A DNA stretch of 56,077 nt, from positions 1 to 56,077 of the forward strand of contig JAJRXF010000024.1 of assembly GCA_024276425.1 (NCBI GenBank). Direction: 5' to 3'. Position 1 is the first letter of the stretch. Every line of letters starts with the position of its first letter. The stretch is from Actinomycetes bacterium. GTDB lineage: Bacteria > Actinomycetota > Acidimicrobiia > Acidimicrobiales > SZUA-35. The notes under the pieces were generated by a model. The model was not told where the DNA came from, did not search any database, and saw nothing but the letters and a program-made list of their open reading frames with translations. The translations under genes were made by a program, and so were the position numbers. Below, in pieces: positions 43,274 to 51,572 of the stretch.

Positions 43274-44604
43274 CTCGATGGGTCTTCGGTGTTCGAACAG
43301 CCCTTGTTCGAACAGCCCTTGCTCGAACAGTGCTTCTCGTGATGGCTCTGGTTGCCTCGGCCTGCACCGGCGGGAACGTGGTTCTTGATAACTCGGCCCA
43401 AGCCGCCGCCGATCAAGTCGCCGCGGATCGAACACAGCCAGCGTCAACCGTTGCGCCACCCACGACCCCGCTGGCTCCCCAAACCTCGACCCCAACGACC
43501 GGGACGACAATGCCAGAAACAAGCACCCCAAAAGATGTGGTAACTGAAGCCCTCGCTGGGATGACGGTGGACCAGAAGATCGGACAGCTGCTGATGCCCC
43601 TCGTGGCTGGAACCTCGGCCGTGGAAGTCACCGAGGCTGAGATCGAGGCCAACTTGCGGCTTGGAGGAGTTGGCTCCCCTGCGGCTCTGATTCGGGAATA
43701 CCAGCTCGGGGGAGTGCTCTACCTTGGACACAATATTGTCAACGCCGAGCAGGTCACTGGGCTTTCCACCGGGTTGCAGCAGGCGGCCGCTGAGGCTGGG
43801 GTCCCCGGGCTTTTGATTTCTGTTGATCAAGAAGGCGGGCGCGTGGCCAGAATCACTGACGGAGTAACACCGATTCCTTCGGCCCGCTCCCTGTCAGGAG
43901 ACGAGACGGCCATCCAGGCCAGCAGTCTGCTCTCGGGCCGTGAGCTTCAGGCTCAGGGCTTCAACGTGGTATTTGCTCCAGTTGCCGATGTTGCTGGTGG
44001 CGATGCTGGGGTCATTGGGGACCGCTCATACTCCAATGACCCCCAAATTGCGGCCGACATGGTGAGGGCGGCGGTGCGAGGCTTTCGTCTCAGTGGGATT
44101 GCCAGTACAGCGAAACATTGGCCTGGGCACGGGGCAACCATTGTTGATAGCCACGAATCCCTTCCGAGTGTCGATGTGAGCTATGACCAGTGGGTGCAGA
44201 GGGAACGGGTTCCATTAGCCGCCGCAATCGAGGAGGGTGCTGACCTGGTGATGGTTGGTCACCTCGCCATGCCCGGCCTTGATCCCTCTGGGGATCCGGC
44301 CACGGTTTCGCCGATACTGGTTCAGCAACTCTTGCGCGAGGAACTGGGATTTGAGGGTGTGGTGGTAACCGATGCGCTGGACATGGGGGCGGTTACCTCC
44401 ATTGATCGAGGTGAGTTGGCCGTGCGCTCGATTGAGGCTGGGGTGGACATCTTGTTAGCTCCGCCCGATCTGGTGGCCGTTCGAAGTGCTTTGCGGGCTG
44501 CGGTGGCCAATGGTCGCATTAGCGGTGAGCGTCTGGACACCTCGGTGGCGAGGATCTTGCGATTGAAAGATCGGCTAGGCCTCCCACTTGAGACGACATC
44601 ATGA
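43270..44604 (+). CDS. nagZ: GH3 beta-N-acetylhexosaminidase (NagZ-like) lipoprotein
   Basis: The family cleaves beta-linked GlcNAc from muropeptides. The 444-residue precursor has a signal peptide with lipobox VASAC, a Thr/Pro-rich linker (~40-85), and a GH3 barrel with SVDQEGGRVARI, KHWPGHGATIVDSHESLP (catalytic His/Asp region, His283) and the nucleophile Asp368 in VVVTDALDMGAV. The lipid anchor places it outside the membrane, unlike the cytoplasmic NagZ of enterics. Three 15-bp repeats lie in the signal-peptide region. It is co-translated with the Cys-rich protein upstream. Confidence 0.9.
   Translation: MTRWVFGVRTALVRTALARTVLLVMALVASACTGGNVVLDNSAQAAADQVAADRTQPASTVAPPTTPLAPQTSTPTTGTTMPETSTPKDVVTEALAGMTVDQKIGQLLMPLVAGTSAVEVTEAEIEANLRLGGVGSPAALIREYQLGGVLYLGHNIVNAEQVTGLSTGLQQAAAEAGVPGLLISVDQEGGRVARITDGVTPIPSARSLSGDETAIQASSLLSGRELQAQGFNVVFAPVADVAGGDAGVIGDRSYSNDPQIAADMVRAAVRGFRLSGIASTAKHWPGHGATIVDSHESLPSVDVSYDQWVQRERVPLAAAIEEGADLVMVGHLAMPGLDPSGDPATVSPILVQQLLREELGFEGVVVTDALDMGAVTSIDRGELAVRSIEAGVDILLAPPDLVAVRSALRAAVANGRISGERLDTSVARILRLKDRLGLPLETTS
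43291..43335 (+). repeat. Three 15-bp units in the NagZ signal-peptide region
   Basis: GTTCGAACAGCCCTT occurs twice and then once in diverged form, encoding VRTAL, VRTAL and ARTVL before the hydrophobic core. Confidence 0.9.
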
Positions 44605-44620
44605 CGCCAGAGCACCCGGC

Positions 44621-45091
44621 CTAGCAAGCACCCGGCGATGATGACTCCAAACAATCCGCACATATCGCGGGGATAGCGAAATGACCGGGGTTGATCTCAA
44701 ACCCCGTGCGTTGTTGAATTTTGCGTTTTGCGTCATCGAGCACCCCGAGATCGGCGTGGGCGACCCGATCACAAGAACTGCAAACGATATGGAGATGGTC
44801 ATGACTGCCAGCGAGGTGGTAAACGGCACTGCCATGACCCAGGTGGACGTGGCTCACTAGACCGGCTTCGGATAACGCGTCCAGGGTTCGATAGATCGTC
44901 GAGCGATGGATCTCGGGGTAGTGGCTGGCCACATTGGCTACCAGATCATCGGCCGTGGGATGAGTGTCCAGAATCAACAAGGCCTCGATAACCGCACGTC
45001 GCGGGGTGGTTAAGCGGTGTCCGGCGTCCCGCAGGCGCTGGAGAAGATCTTGGGTCTGATCAGCAAAGGCCTGGTCGCTCGGCTCGGTCAC
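44621..45091 (-). CDS. Fur-family metalloregulator (Zur-like)
   Basis: The 156-residue repressor has the winged-helix segment RLTTPRRAVIEALL and HRSTIYRTLDALSEAGLV, then the metal domain with HDHLHIVCSSCDRV and ICADC, the two Cys-x2-Cys structural zinc pairs. It is divergent from a zinc/manganese-type ABC transporter and most likely represses it; Zur is favoured over Fur or Mur by this context only. GTG 45091 is preferred because TACTCT lies 7 nt upstream. A TTG 20 codons further up is the other option. Confidence 0.88.
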   Translation of the reverse strand: MTEPSDQAFADQTQDLLQRLRDAGHRLTTPRRAVIEALLILDTHPTADDLVANVASHYPEIHRSTIYRTLDALSEAGLVSHVHLGHGSAVYHLAGSHDHLHIVCSSCDRVAHADLGVLDDAKRKIQQRTGFEINPGHFAIPAICADCLESSSPGAC

Positions 45092-45098
45092 ATCTCGC

Positions 45099-45104
45099 AG
45101 AGTA
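45099..45104 (-). promoter_or_regulatory. -10 hexamer TACTCT of the Fur-family gene
   Basis: TACTCT lies 7 nt before GTG 45091 on the minus strand, consistent with a leaderless message. Confidence 0.4.
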
Positions 45105-45185
45105 GTACACGGCTTCGATTGTCCGTTCGGGTAACTGGGCTCCGGTCTCAATCCTGCCCAGCGGCTCTACTGCGGCCCTTATGCG

Positions 45186-45230
45186 GCTCTTTTGCGCTCC
45201 TGCGACCATGTCGCAGGAGCGCAAAAGAGC
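45186..45230 (+). promoter_or_regulatory. Perfect 45-bp palindrome (21-bp arms, 3-bp centre) upstream of the metal transporter
   Basis: Arms 45186-45206 and 45210-45230 are exact reverse complements around CAT. The palindrome ends 2 bp before the predicted -10 (TATGGT) and covers the -35 zone of the transporter promoter. It is best explained as an operator, probably for the divergent Fur-family protein. The sequence does not look like the usual A/T-rich Zur box, and no T-run follows. Confidence 0.7.
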
Positions 45231-45232
45231 GA

Positions 45233-45238
45233 TATGGT
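45233..45238 (+). promoter_or_regulatory. -10 hexamer TATGGT of the metal-transporter operon
   Basis: TATGGT ends 6 nt before GTG 45245 with no ribosome site, predicting a leaderless mRNA that begins downstream of the palindrome. Confidence 0.45.
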
Positions 45239-45244
45239 TGATGG

Positions 45245-46312
45245 GTGAGGTCGCCACTGTCCCGTACTGCCGGTATTGCCCCTAGGACCCCTACTGCGAC
45301 GGCGCTCGTTCGGGTCAGCCGTCATCATGTGTTGCTGGTACTCGGATTACTCGGCTTGGCAGCCGGATGTGGCACCAAGGCACCGGTCGCGGCCACTGAC
45401 TCAGGCCCAGCCCTTCGGGTTGTAAGCACGGTTTCTCCCATCACCTCCATTGTGGACTCGATTGTGGTCGGCCGTGCGAGCGTGCAAGGCCTTGTACCCG
45501 AGGGGGCAAACTCCCACACCTTTGAGCCACTACCCAGCGCAGCCACCGCCATTGTCAATGCCGACGCAATCTTTGTGAACGGCCTGCAACTCGAAGTGCC
45601 GATCATGCGCCTGGCCGAGGCCAACAAGAAAGAAGCCACCCCCCTGGTTGCGCTGGGCGACTCGGTCCTCGACCCAGAGGACTATCGGTTCGATTTTTCC
45701 TTTCCCCGCTCGGGAGGAAGCCCCAATCCTCACCTGTGGACCGACCCCAGCTTCGTGGTGGCTTACGCCGAAGTAGTGGCCCAAACCATGACCAGTGTCG
45801 ACCCCGATGGGGCGGATATCTACCAGGCCAACCTGGACAAGTTGCGTGCGGCCGCTGAACAACTGGACGTGGCAATGACGGAGTCGTTCGCGACCATCCC
45901 TGCTGATGATCGGGTATTGCTCACCTACCACGACGCCTACGCCTACTTCGCCGACAATTATGGCTTTGAGGTGATCGGCGCCGTCCAGCCTGCCTCCTTT
46001 GGTGATCCCAGCCCTCGAGACGTCGCTGCTCTTATCGAACAGGTTCGACAAACCGGTGTTCCCGCCATCTTTGGATCCGAGGTCTTTCCTTCCCCGGTAC
46101 TGGACCAGATCGCAGTTGAAACCGGCGGGACCTTTGTCGGCTCCCTACGCGATGATGATCTTCCGGGCCTCCCCGGCGAGGAAGAACACACCTGGTTTGG
46201 ACTCCTACGTCTGAATTATGTGGTCATGACTGAAGCCCTCGGTGGTGATGCCTCGGCCCTTTTGGGCCTGCCAGCACTCATCGACCCGGGGACGGCGGAA
46301 TACCCCCAGTGA
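45245..46312 (+). CDS. Metal-binding lipoprotein of zinc/manganese ABC transporter (ZnuA/PsaA family)
   Basis: The signal peptide ends in lipobox LAAGC. Likely metal ligands are the His in ANSHTFEP, the His in NPHLWTDP and the His in TYHDAYAYF, with acidic residues in FGSEVF and SLRDDDLPG. There is no long His-rich loop, and the Glu/Asp pair is also seen in Mn2+-binding relatives, so zinc versus manganese cannot be settled. The start GTG 45245 follows a -10-like hexamer. It is first in a four-gene chain whose stops and starts overlap. Confidence 0.9.
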   Translation: MRSPLSRTAGIAPRTPTATALVRVSRHHVLLVLGLLGLAAGCGTKAPVAATDSGPALRVVSTVSPITSIVDSIVVGRASVQGLVPEGANSHTFEPLPSAATAIVNADAIFVNGLQLEVPIMRLAEANKKEATPLVALGDSVLDPEDYRFDFSFPRSGGSPNPHLWTDPSFVVAYAEVVAQTMTSVDPDGADIYQANLDKLRAAAEQLDVAMTESFATIPADDRVLLTYHDAYAYFADNYGFEVIGAVQPASFGDPSPRDVAALIEQVRQTGVPAIFGSEVFPSPVLDQIAVETGGTFVGSLRDDDLPGLPGEEEHTWFGLLRLNYVVMTEALGGDASALLGLPALIDPGTAEYPQ

Positions 46313-47073
46313 CCGATACTGGGTGGCAGCCGGATCTTCTGCTGGAAGCCAAGCAACTCTGCTGTTCTTATGGCCCCGACGAGGTGCTGACCGAAGTGAA
46401 TCTTGGCATTGCTGTCGGCGACTTTGTTGGCATCGTTGGCCCATCCGGCTCAGGAAAATCAACCTTGCTCCGGGCGCTGAGCGGTTCGTTGGCTCCTAGT
46501 TCTGGGCAAGTGAGCCGCCGCCGGGGTCTTAGCCTGGGCTTTGTTCCCCAAGTCGACCACGTAAACTGGGACTTCCCCGTCACCGTGGCCCAGTGCATCT
46601 TGATGGCCAGCCCACGCTCTGGGCGGCCCTGGACCACAAGGGTAGAACGCCACCGCCTGGCAGAGGTAACCGAACGACTCGGCATCGCCGAGTTAACCAA
46701 TCGGCACATTCGGGCACTGTCCGGTGGGCAACAACAGCGAATGTTCATCGCCCGGGCACTGATGGCCAACGCCAAACTGCTGCTTTTGGATGAGCCAACC
46801 AGCGGGCTAGATGTCCGAACTCGCCACGATGTTCTGCATCTCCTACAAGAACTCAAACAAGACGGTATTTCCGTTGTGCTAACCACCCATGATCTAAACG
46901 GCATTGCAGCACACCTGCCGACGCTGGTTTGTTTGAACCGGCGGGTTGTGGCCTGGGGGCCGACCCAAGATGTCCTGACTCCCCAAGTTCTCGAGGAGAC
47001 CTATTGTTCTCCAATGGAGGTTCTTCAACACGCGGGTTTCCCGGTGGTGGTGGACAGGCCGATAGCTCGATGA
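46309..47073 (+). CDS. Metal ABC transporter ATPase (ZnuC-like)
   Basis: The 254-residue ATPase has Walker A GPSGSGKSTLL, Q-loop VPQVDHVNW, signature LSGGQQQR, Walker B LLLLDEPTSGLD and the switch His in TTHDLNG. It drives import of the metal delivered by the lipoprotein. Its GTG start overlaps the preceding stop by 4 bp, and its stop overlaps the permease ATG. Confidence 0.93.
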   Translation: MTDTGWQPDLLLEAKQLCCSYGPDEVLTEVNLGIAVGDFVGIVGPSGSGKSTLLRALSGSLAPSSGQVSRRRGLSLGFVPQVDHVNWDFPVTVAQCILMASPRSGRPWTTRVERHRLAEVTERLGIAELTNRHIRALSGGQQQRMFIARALMANAKLLLLDEPTSGLDVRTRHDVLHLLQELKQDGISVVLTTHDLNGIAAHLPTLVCLNRRVVAWGPTQDVLTPQVLEETYCSPMEVLQHAGFPVVVDRPIAR

Positions 47074-47882
47074 GCCAGTTGCTTGATCCCTACAGCTTCC
47101 AGTTTTTCCAGAACGGGCTTGTCGTGGCCACGGTGGCTGGTGCCCTCTGCGGTTTTATTGGCTGTTATGTCGTTCTGAGGTCGATGAGTTCGATCGGCCA
47201 CGGCCTGTCCCACGCCATTTTTGGGGGCTTTGCTGCTTCGTCCTTGATCGGCATCAACGTCTATATAGGAGCCGGAGCTTGGGGGATAATGGCCGCAGTG
47301 ACGATCGCCATCATTACCCGCCGCCGACCGGTTGGATCCGATGCGGCCATCGGGGTGGTAACAACGGCCTCCTTTGCCCTTGGACTAGTTCTGGTCCAGG
47401 GCTGGGGCTCGTCCAACATCAACGCTGAAGCAGTACTTTTCGGTAACGTCCTAGGAGTGTCACGGGCTGATGTGGCCATGGTCCTTGGTGTGACGGCGTT
47501 GACCCTAGTTTCGGTATTCGCCTTCTATCGACAACTGCTCTTTGTAACCTTCGACCCTGAAGTTGCCCAAGTCTCGGGCCTTCCGGTCGCCTGGTTGGAC
47601 GCGCTGCTTATGGTTCTTTTAGGGGCCGCCATTTTGGTGACCATGAACATTCTTGGCGTCACCCTCATCGCCGCCGCCCTGGTTATCCCCGCCGTCGTAG
47701 CTCGCCTTCTAACTGCCAGCTTCCCCACCATGTTGATGATGGCTGGTGCAGTGGGAGCGATCATGGGATTTGTTGGCATGAACGTTAGTTATCACCTGGA
47801 CCTAGCCTCGGGACCCGTCATTGTGTTGGCCGGGGCAGCGATGTTTGTCGGAGCCTACGGTTGGGGCAGACTGACCGGGTGA
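47070..47882 (+). CDS. Metal ABC transporter permease (ZnuB-like, ABC-3 family)
   Basis: The 270-residue permease has about eight helices and family motifs FIGCYVVLRSMSSIGHGLSH and MNILGVTLIAAALVIPAVVA. The ATG at 47070 overlaps the ATPase stop; a longer open frame upstream lies inside the ATPase gene and is not real. It completes the lipoprotein-ATPase-permease set. Its stop overlaps the start of a thioesterase-like gene. Confidence 0.92.
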   Translation: MSQLLDPYSFQFFQNGLVVATVAGALCGFIGCYVVLRSMSSIGHGLSHAIFGGFAASSLIGINVYIGAGAWGIMAAVTIAIITRRRPVGSDAAIGVVTTASFALGLVLVQGWGSSNINAEAVLFGNVLGVSRADVAMVLGVTALTLVSVFAFYRQLLFVTFDPEVAQVSGLPVAWLDALLMVLLGAAILVTMNILGVTLIAAALVIPAVVARLLTASFPTMLMMAGAVGAIMGFVGMNVSYHLDLASGPVIVLAGAAMFVGAYGWGRLTG

Positions 47883-48736
47883 GTTGGGAATACGATACTG
47901 AATCCGCCGTAGCCGAAACGGGAGAAGGCCGCTGGTCTACGAACCTCAGCGCGGCCTGGAACATCGGAGACAACCCCAATGGGGGTTACGCCATGGCGTC
48001 ATCACTTCGGGCCATGGCCCAACTCGTTGCTGCGGCCGAAGGTGGGGCTGAGGAAAAGCCTGATCCCCTGACCATCACCACCCACTTTCTGCGGCCAACC
48101 ACTGGTGGTGCACCGGGGGAGATCCGCACCGAGTTGGTTCGCTCTGGTCGCCTCGCCGCCACTGCGACAGCCGCCCTCACCCAATTGGGAAAGGAACGGC
48201 TGCGGGTGATCGCCGCCTTCGGCAACCTTGATTCTGGTCGGCCATACGGCCACTCAAGTAACACAATGTGGGATGTAGCCCCCGAACTCAGTATCCAACC
48301 GCCGGTGATCCCGGGCCCCGAACAGTGCCGAGACCGGGTCATGTTGGAGCAAGGCGTGGAGCTCGCGATCCTTGACCGACTCGAAGTCAGGGTGGACCCC
48401 ATTCATGCCGAACCGGGAGCCGCTGGTCGGGCGCAGGTTGTCGGCTGGATTCGTTTTCGTGACGGTCGACCCGTCGATACCGCCGCCCTGGTGTTGTTCG
48501 CCGATGCGTTCCCACCCTCGCTTTACAGCCTGCTTGGGCGGGTGGGCTGGGTGCCGACCCTAGAGTTAACCGTCCAGGTGCGCCGCCGACCCGCTCCGGG
48601 ATGGGTACTTGTTCGACTGACAACGAGCGACCTGACCGGCGGGCTTCTCGTCGAAGACGGAGAGCTGTGGGATTCCGCTGGCAATCTCGTTGCCCGAACT
48701 CGCCAACTTGCCGTGCTTCTCCCCCCCGGAACCTAG
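47879..48736 (+). CDS. Thioesterase-superfamily (double hotdog) protein
   Basis: The 285-residue protein resembles actinobacterial TesB/acyl-CoA thioesterase-like proteins: NIGDNPNGGYAMASSLRAM near the N-terminus, TITTHFLRPTTGGAPGEI at the end of the first hotdog, and a second hotdog with LVLFADAFPPSLYSLLG and WVPTLELTVQVRR. It would hydrolyse acyl-CoA thioesters; chain length is unknown. The GTG start overlaps the permease stop (GTGA), tying it to the metal-transporter operon, an odd pairing without an obvious biochemical link. Confidence 0.82.
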   Translation: MSWEYDTESAVAETGEGRWSTNLSAAWNIGDNPNGGYAMASSLRAMAQLVAAAEGGAEEKPDPLTITTHFLRPTTGGAPGEIRTELVRSGRLAATATAALTQLGKERLRVIAAFGNLDSGRPYGHSSNTMWDVAPELSIQPPVIPGPEQCRDRVMLEQGVELAILDRLEVRVDPIHAEPGAAGRAQVVGWIRFRDGRPVDTAALVLFADAFPPSLYSLLGRVGWVPTLELTVQVRRRPAPGWVLVRLTTSDLTGGLLVEDGELWDSAGNLVARTRQLAVLLPPGT

Positions 48737-48775
48737 ACGATAACGCTCGTGTCTCCCCAGACGACTGGATCCTCC

Positions 48776-49468
48776 TCAGCCAATTGCCCTGCTCTGCCAG
48801 GAGGGGCCCTGCCTTGGCCGACGGGCCAGCATCCAGGCCTCGTTGGCGTCGTTTGACTGCCAGGCCTCAACGTAGAATTCAACATGGAGCCCACCAACCA
48901 GGGCTTTTAACTCGTTGTTTTTAACCAGGAATCGGGCCGATGGCCGGGAATGGCGCTCGAGGTTGGTCAGTGTTGCCACGGCAACCACTAAGACGCCCCC
49001 CGGCTTCAAGAGGGAGGCGGCGGCGGTAATGGTTGGGCGATGTAGATAGTGGGAGATGTGGATGAGATCCCAGGGGCCGCTTGGAAGAGGCTGTGTCTCG
49101 GTGTCTAGTTCGATCGTTCGGAGTGAGAGACTCCTTTGGGACGCCGCGTCGGCGGCAATCTCCAGGCCAACGGCGGAGATGTCAACCAGGGTTGTCTTTA
49201 ATCCAATGCTGGCCAGGTAAAGGGCGTCTGCTCCACTGCCGCCAGCAATGTCTAGCGCCTCTCCTGTCGTTGGCAGCAAACCCACCTGGCTCAGGTAGAC
49301 CAGACAGTGGTCAACCCCAGTGAGAAGATCATCGGGCGTCTCGCTAGCGGGATCGTTCTTGGTGTTTTCGCGGATCTCTCGGTAGCGGCGGTTCCAGCGA
49401 GTGCGGGCATCCTGCCAGCCGACGGGACGACCTTGGACGGATTCGTCCGGTGGCTTGGCTGTGCTCAT
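48776..49468 (-). CDS. Class I SAM-dependent methyltransferase
   Basis: The 230-residue protein has motif I ALDIAGGSGADALYLA, the acidic end of strand 2 in TTLVDIS, motif DLIHISHYLHRP after strand 4, and LLKPGGVLVVAVAT (motif III). The pattern is that of TehB-like or small-molecule methyltransferases; substrate unknown. ATG 49468 follows TACGAT by 6 nt. The N-terminal WQDARTRWNRRYRE segment is typical of this group. Confidence 0.88.
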   Translation of the reverse strand: MSTAKPPDESVQGRPVGWQDARTRWNRRYREIRENTKNDPASETPDDLLTGVDHCLVYLSQVGLLPTTGEALDIAGGSGADALYLASIGLKTTLVDISAVGLEIAADAASQRSLSLRTIELDTETQPLPSGPWDLIHISHYLHRPTITAAASLLKPGGVLVVAVATLTNLERHSRPSARFLVKNNELKALVGGLHVEFYVEAWQSNDANEAWMLARRPRQGPSWQSRAIG

Positions 49469-49474
49469 GTTGTG

Positions 49475-49480
49475 ATCGTA
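49475..49480 (-). promoter_or_regulatory. -10 hexamer TACGAT of the methyltransferase gene
   Basis: TACGAT lies 6 nt before ATG 49468 with no ribosome site. Confidence 0.4.
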
Positions 49481-49553
49481 GGGGAGTCTTGTCCTCAAGT
49501 TTGACTGACATTCGACTTGCCTGGTTCTGGCCTCAGGTGCCAAGCTGCCTGCC

Positions 49554-50282
49554 ATGCCAGCACAAGACCTTATGTCCAAGACCGCCTCAAATATCGATAC
49601 CGCCGGATCGGGCTTCTACTTTGCCCCCGAGACCCTAGAGAAGGGTAAGGAAGCAGGGCTTGATGGGTTCAGGCTGTACTTCCTCGGGCGTGGCGGAGTC
49701 ATGGGCGATGTGAACGCCAACGTGGTACAGAGCGCGTTCGGCTATTTCAATCCTGAACTATTGACCTCGATGTGGACCACGGGTGCCGAAACCATGCCGG
49801 CGCGTGAGGCGGCTGCCCTCTATTGGGACTGCGCCGCCGAGTATGGACGCATGAAGCTGGGGGAAGTCGAGGGCCTAGCCGAGTTCTGCGAGGCGGCCGA
49901 AACCATCCTCAATGCCACCGAGTGCGATGGCCTGCCACTCTTTGCTGGAATCATGAGCATGCCGCTGGCCGAGGACCTGCCCGCTCGCGCCTACCAATTG
50001 ACGGCGACGCTACGAGAGCTTCGCGGCAGCGCCCACCTGGCCGCCGTACGGGCCGCTGGTCTGACCCCAAGAGAGGCCCACGCCTTCAAGCGCCCCGAGA
50101 TGTTAGAGATGTTTGGCTGGACGGAAGAGTTTCCCATTGGCGACGATGTTGAGGCCAAGCTAGAAAAGGCGGAGAAGATGACCGACGCTGCCCTGGATTG
50201 TTGCTACTCAGCCTTGGATGAGGCAGCCGAGAAGGCCTTCGTGGAGGGAACTCAGGCCATCGCTGAGGCTTGCACTGCCTAG
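49554..50282 (+). CDS. SCO6745-family protein
   Basis: The 242-residue, mainly helical protein matches the actinobacterial SCO6745 family: FYFAPETLEKGKEAGLDGF, LYFLGRGGVMGDVNANVVQ, FGYFNPELL and LRELRGSAHLAAVRAAGLTPREAH. The family's function is not established. No membrane segment or catalytic motif is visible. The second Met (49572) is a possible start. Its stop overlaps the end of the convergent aminotransferase by 4 bp. Confidence 0.82.
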   Translation: MPAQDLMSKTASNIDTAGSGFYFAPETLEKGKEAGLDGFRLYFLGRGGVMGDVNANVVQSAFGYFNPELLTSMWTTGAETMPAREAAALYWDCAAEYGRMKLGEVEGLAEFCEAAETILNATECDGLPLFAGIMSMPLAEDLPARAYQLTATLRELRGSAHLAAVRAAGLTPREAHAFKRPEMLEMFGWTEEFPIGDDVEAKLEKAEKMTDAALDCCYSALDEAAEKAFVEGTQAIAEACTA

Positions 50283-51391
50283 ATCAACTGGCCCAACGCA
50301 GCCAACAGCAACTCCACATTACGCAGTCGCGCCGTATGACCCATGCACCCAATACGCCACACCTTGCCAGCGTATTGGCCCAGACCGCCACCAATCTCGA
50401 TGCCATAGTCACCCAGCAATCTGGCCCGAATCGCGGCCTCCTCAGCGCCCTCGGGCACCCAGACCGTGGTTAGTTGTGGTAGCTGGTTTCCTTCGGCGGC
50501 AAAAAGCCGGAACCCCAGATCACCAAGCCCCTCTCGCAGGCGTTTTCCGCAGGCCTCGTGTCGAGCCCAGGAGGCCTCAAGTCCCTCTTCGAGAAGCGCT
50601 CCGAGGCCTGCATGAAGACTGAAAATCATGGAGATCGGCGCCGTGTGGTGGTAGGCGCGAGCACCTTCTCCATCGACATAGCTTGAGATAAGGTTGAGGT
50701 CGAGGTACCAACTGCGCGGCCGCTCCAGAAGAAGTCCACGTGCCCGTTCTGACACGGTCACCGGAGAAAGTCCGGGAGCCACGCCCAGACATTTCTGCGT
50801 ACCGGAGTAGGCCAAATCGACACCCCAGGAGTCGATATCTACCGGGATTCCACCAAGAGAAGTGACGCAATCGGCCAGCAAAAGTGCGTCACCCTTGTTG
50901 GCCCCTAGCTCGGCAAGATCGGTTCGGGCCCCAGTAGAGGTTTCGGCGTGAACCACCCCGATGATCTTGGGGTTGGGATGGGCAGTGAGTAACTGATCGG
51001 AGTCCATTGGTTGCCCCCAGTCGGCCTCGACCTTGATGACTTCGGCCCCACAACGTTCGGCCACTTCCGCCATTCGCCCACCAAAGACGCCGTTGACTCC
51101 AACCACGACCGGGTCCCCCGGTTCGATCAGATTGACCAGACAAATCTCCATGCCCGCAGACCCCGTTGCGCTCACTGGGAAGGTCAGGCGATTGTCGGTC
51201 TGCCAGACCCGGCGGAGCCGCTCGTTCGTTTCATCGAGGATCCTGAGGAAATCGGGATCGAGATGGCCAAGCATCGGCCGACCGAGCGCAGCCGCAGCCT
51301 CCGGGTACGGGTTACAGGGGCCGGGCCCCATGAGGACCCGATCGGAGAGGGGCGGATTAGTGGACGATGGGGCTGTGGCTGGCTCGGACAT
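50279..51391 (-). CDS. Class V PLP-dependent aminotransferase (alanine-glyoxylate / serine-pyruvate type)
   Basis: The 370-residue enzyme begins LMGPGPCNPYPEA, has VSATGSAGMEICLVNLIEPGD, VVHAETSTG, the PLP-binding Asp in LLADCVTSLGGIP and the Schiff-base Lys in SGTQKCLGVAPG, and ends with GGLGQYAGKVWRIGCMGH. These mark the alanine-glyoxylate/serine-pyruvate aminotransferase family, active in glyoxylate and serine metabolism. The exact amino donor is not predictable. TACAAT lies 6 nt before the ATG. Confidence 0.92.
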   Translation of the reverse strand: MSEPATAPSSTNPPLSDRVLMGPGPCNPYPEAAAALGRPMLGHLDPDFLRILDETNERLRRVWQTDNRLTFPVSATGSAGMEICLVNLIEPGDPVVVGVNGVFGGRMAEVAERCGAEVIKVEADWGQPMDSDQLLTAHPNPKIIGVVHAETSTGARTDLAELGANKGDALLLADCVTSLGGIPVDIDSWGVDLAYSGTQKCLGVAPGLSPVTVSERARGLLLERPRSWYLDLNLISSYVDGEGARAYHHTAPISMIFSLHAGLGALLEEGLEASWARHEACGKRLREGLGDLGFRLFAAEGNQLPQLTTVWVPEGAEEAAIRARLLGDYGIEIGGGLGQYAGKVWRIGCMGHTARLRNVELLLAALGQLI

Positions 51392-51397
51392 GGGGGG

Positions 51398-51403
51398 ATT
51401 GTA
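51398..51403 (-). promoter_or_regulatory. -10 hexamer TACAAT of the aminotransferase gene
   Basis: TACAAT, 5/6 to the consensus, lies 6 nt before ATG 51391, consistent with a leaderless mRNA. Confidence 0.5.
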
Positions 51404-51572
51404 GGTGGATGAGCCCCGGAGCGACAGGCAGTCCGCCTGAATAGTGCGCCCGCTCTGGGGCCTGATCGGTGGGTCAGGCAGTCGGCCTACTGGTGTGCTC
51501 TTGGGTCTGGCACTTGCAAGTCGCCTCCTCAGGCGCGAGTGTGACCCTATTCACAATACAGGGGGAAGCGAC

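Noticed and set aside
46929-47069. Upstream extension of the metal permease
   Set aside because: It lies inside the ATPase coding region in another frame; the ATG overlapping the ATPase stop is the usual arrangement.
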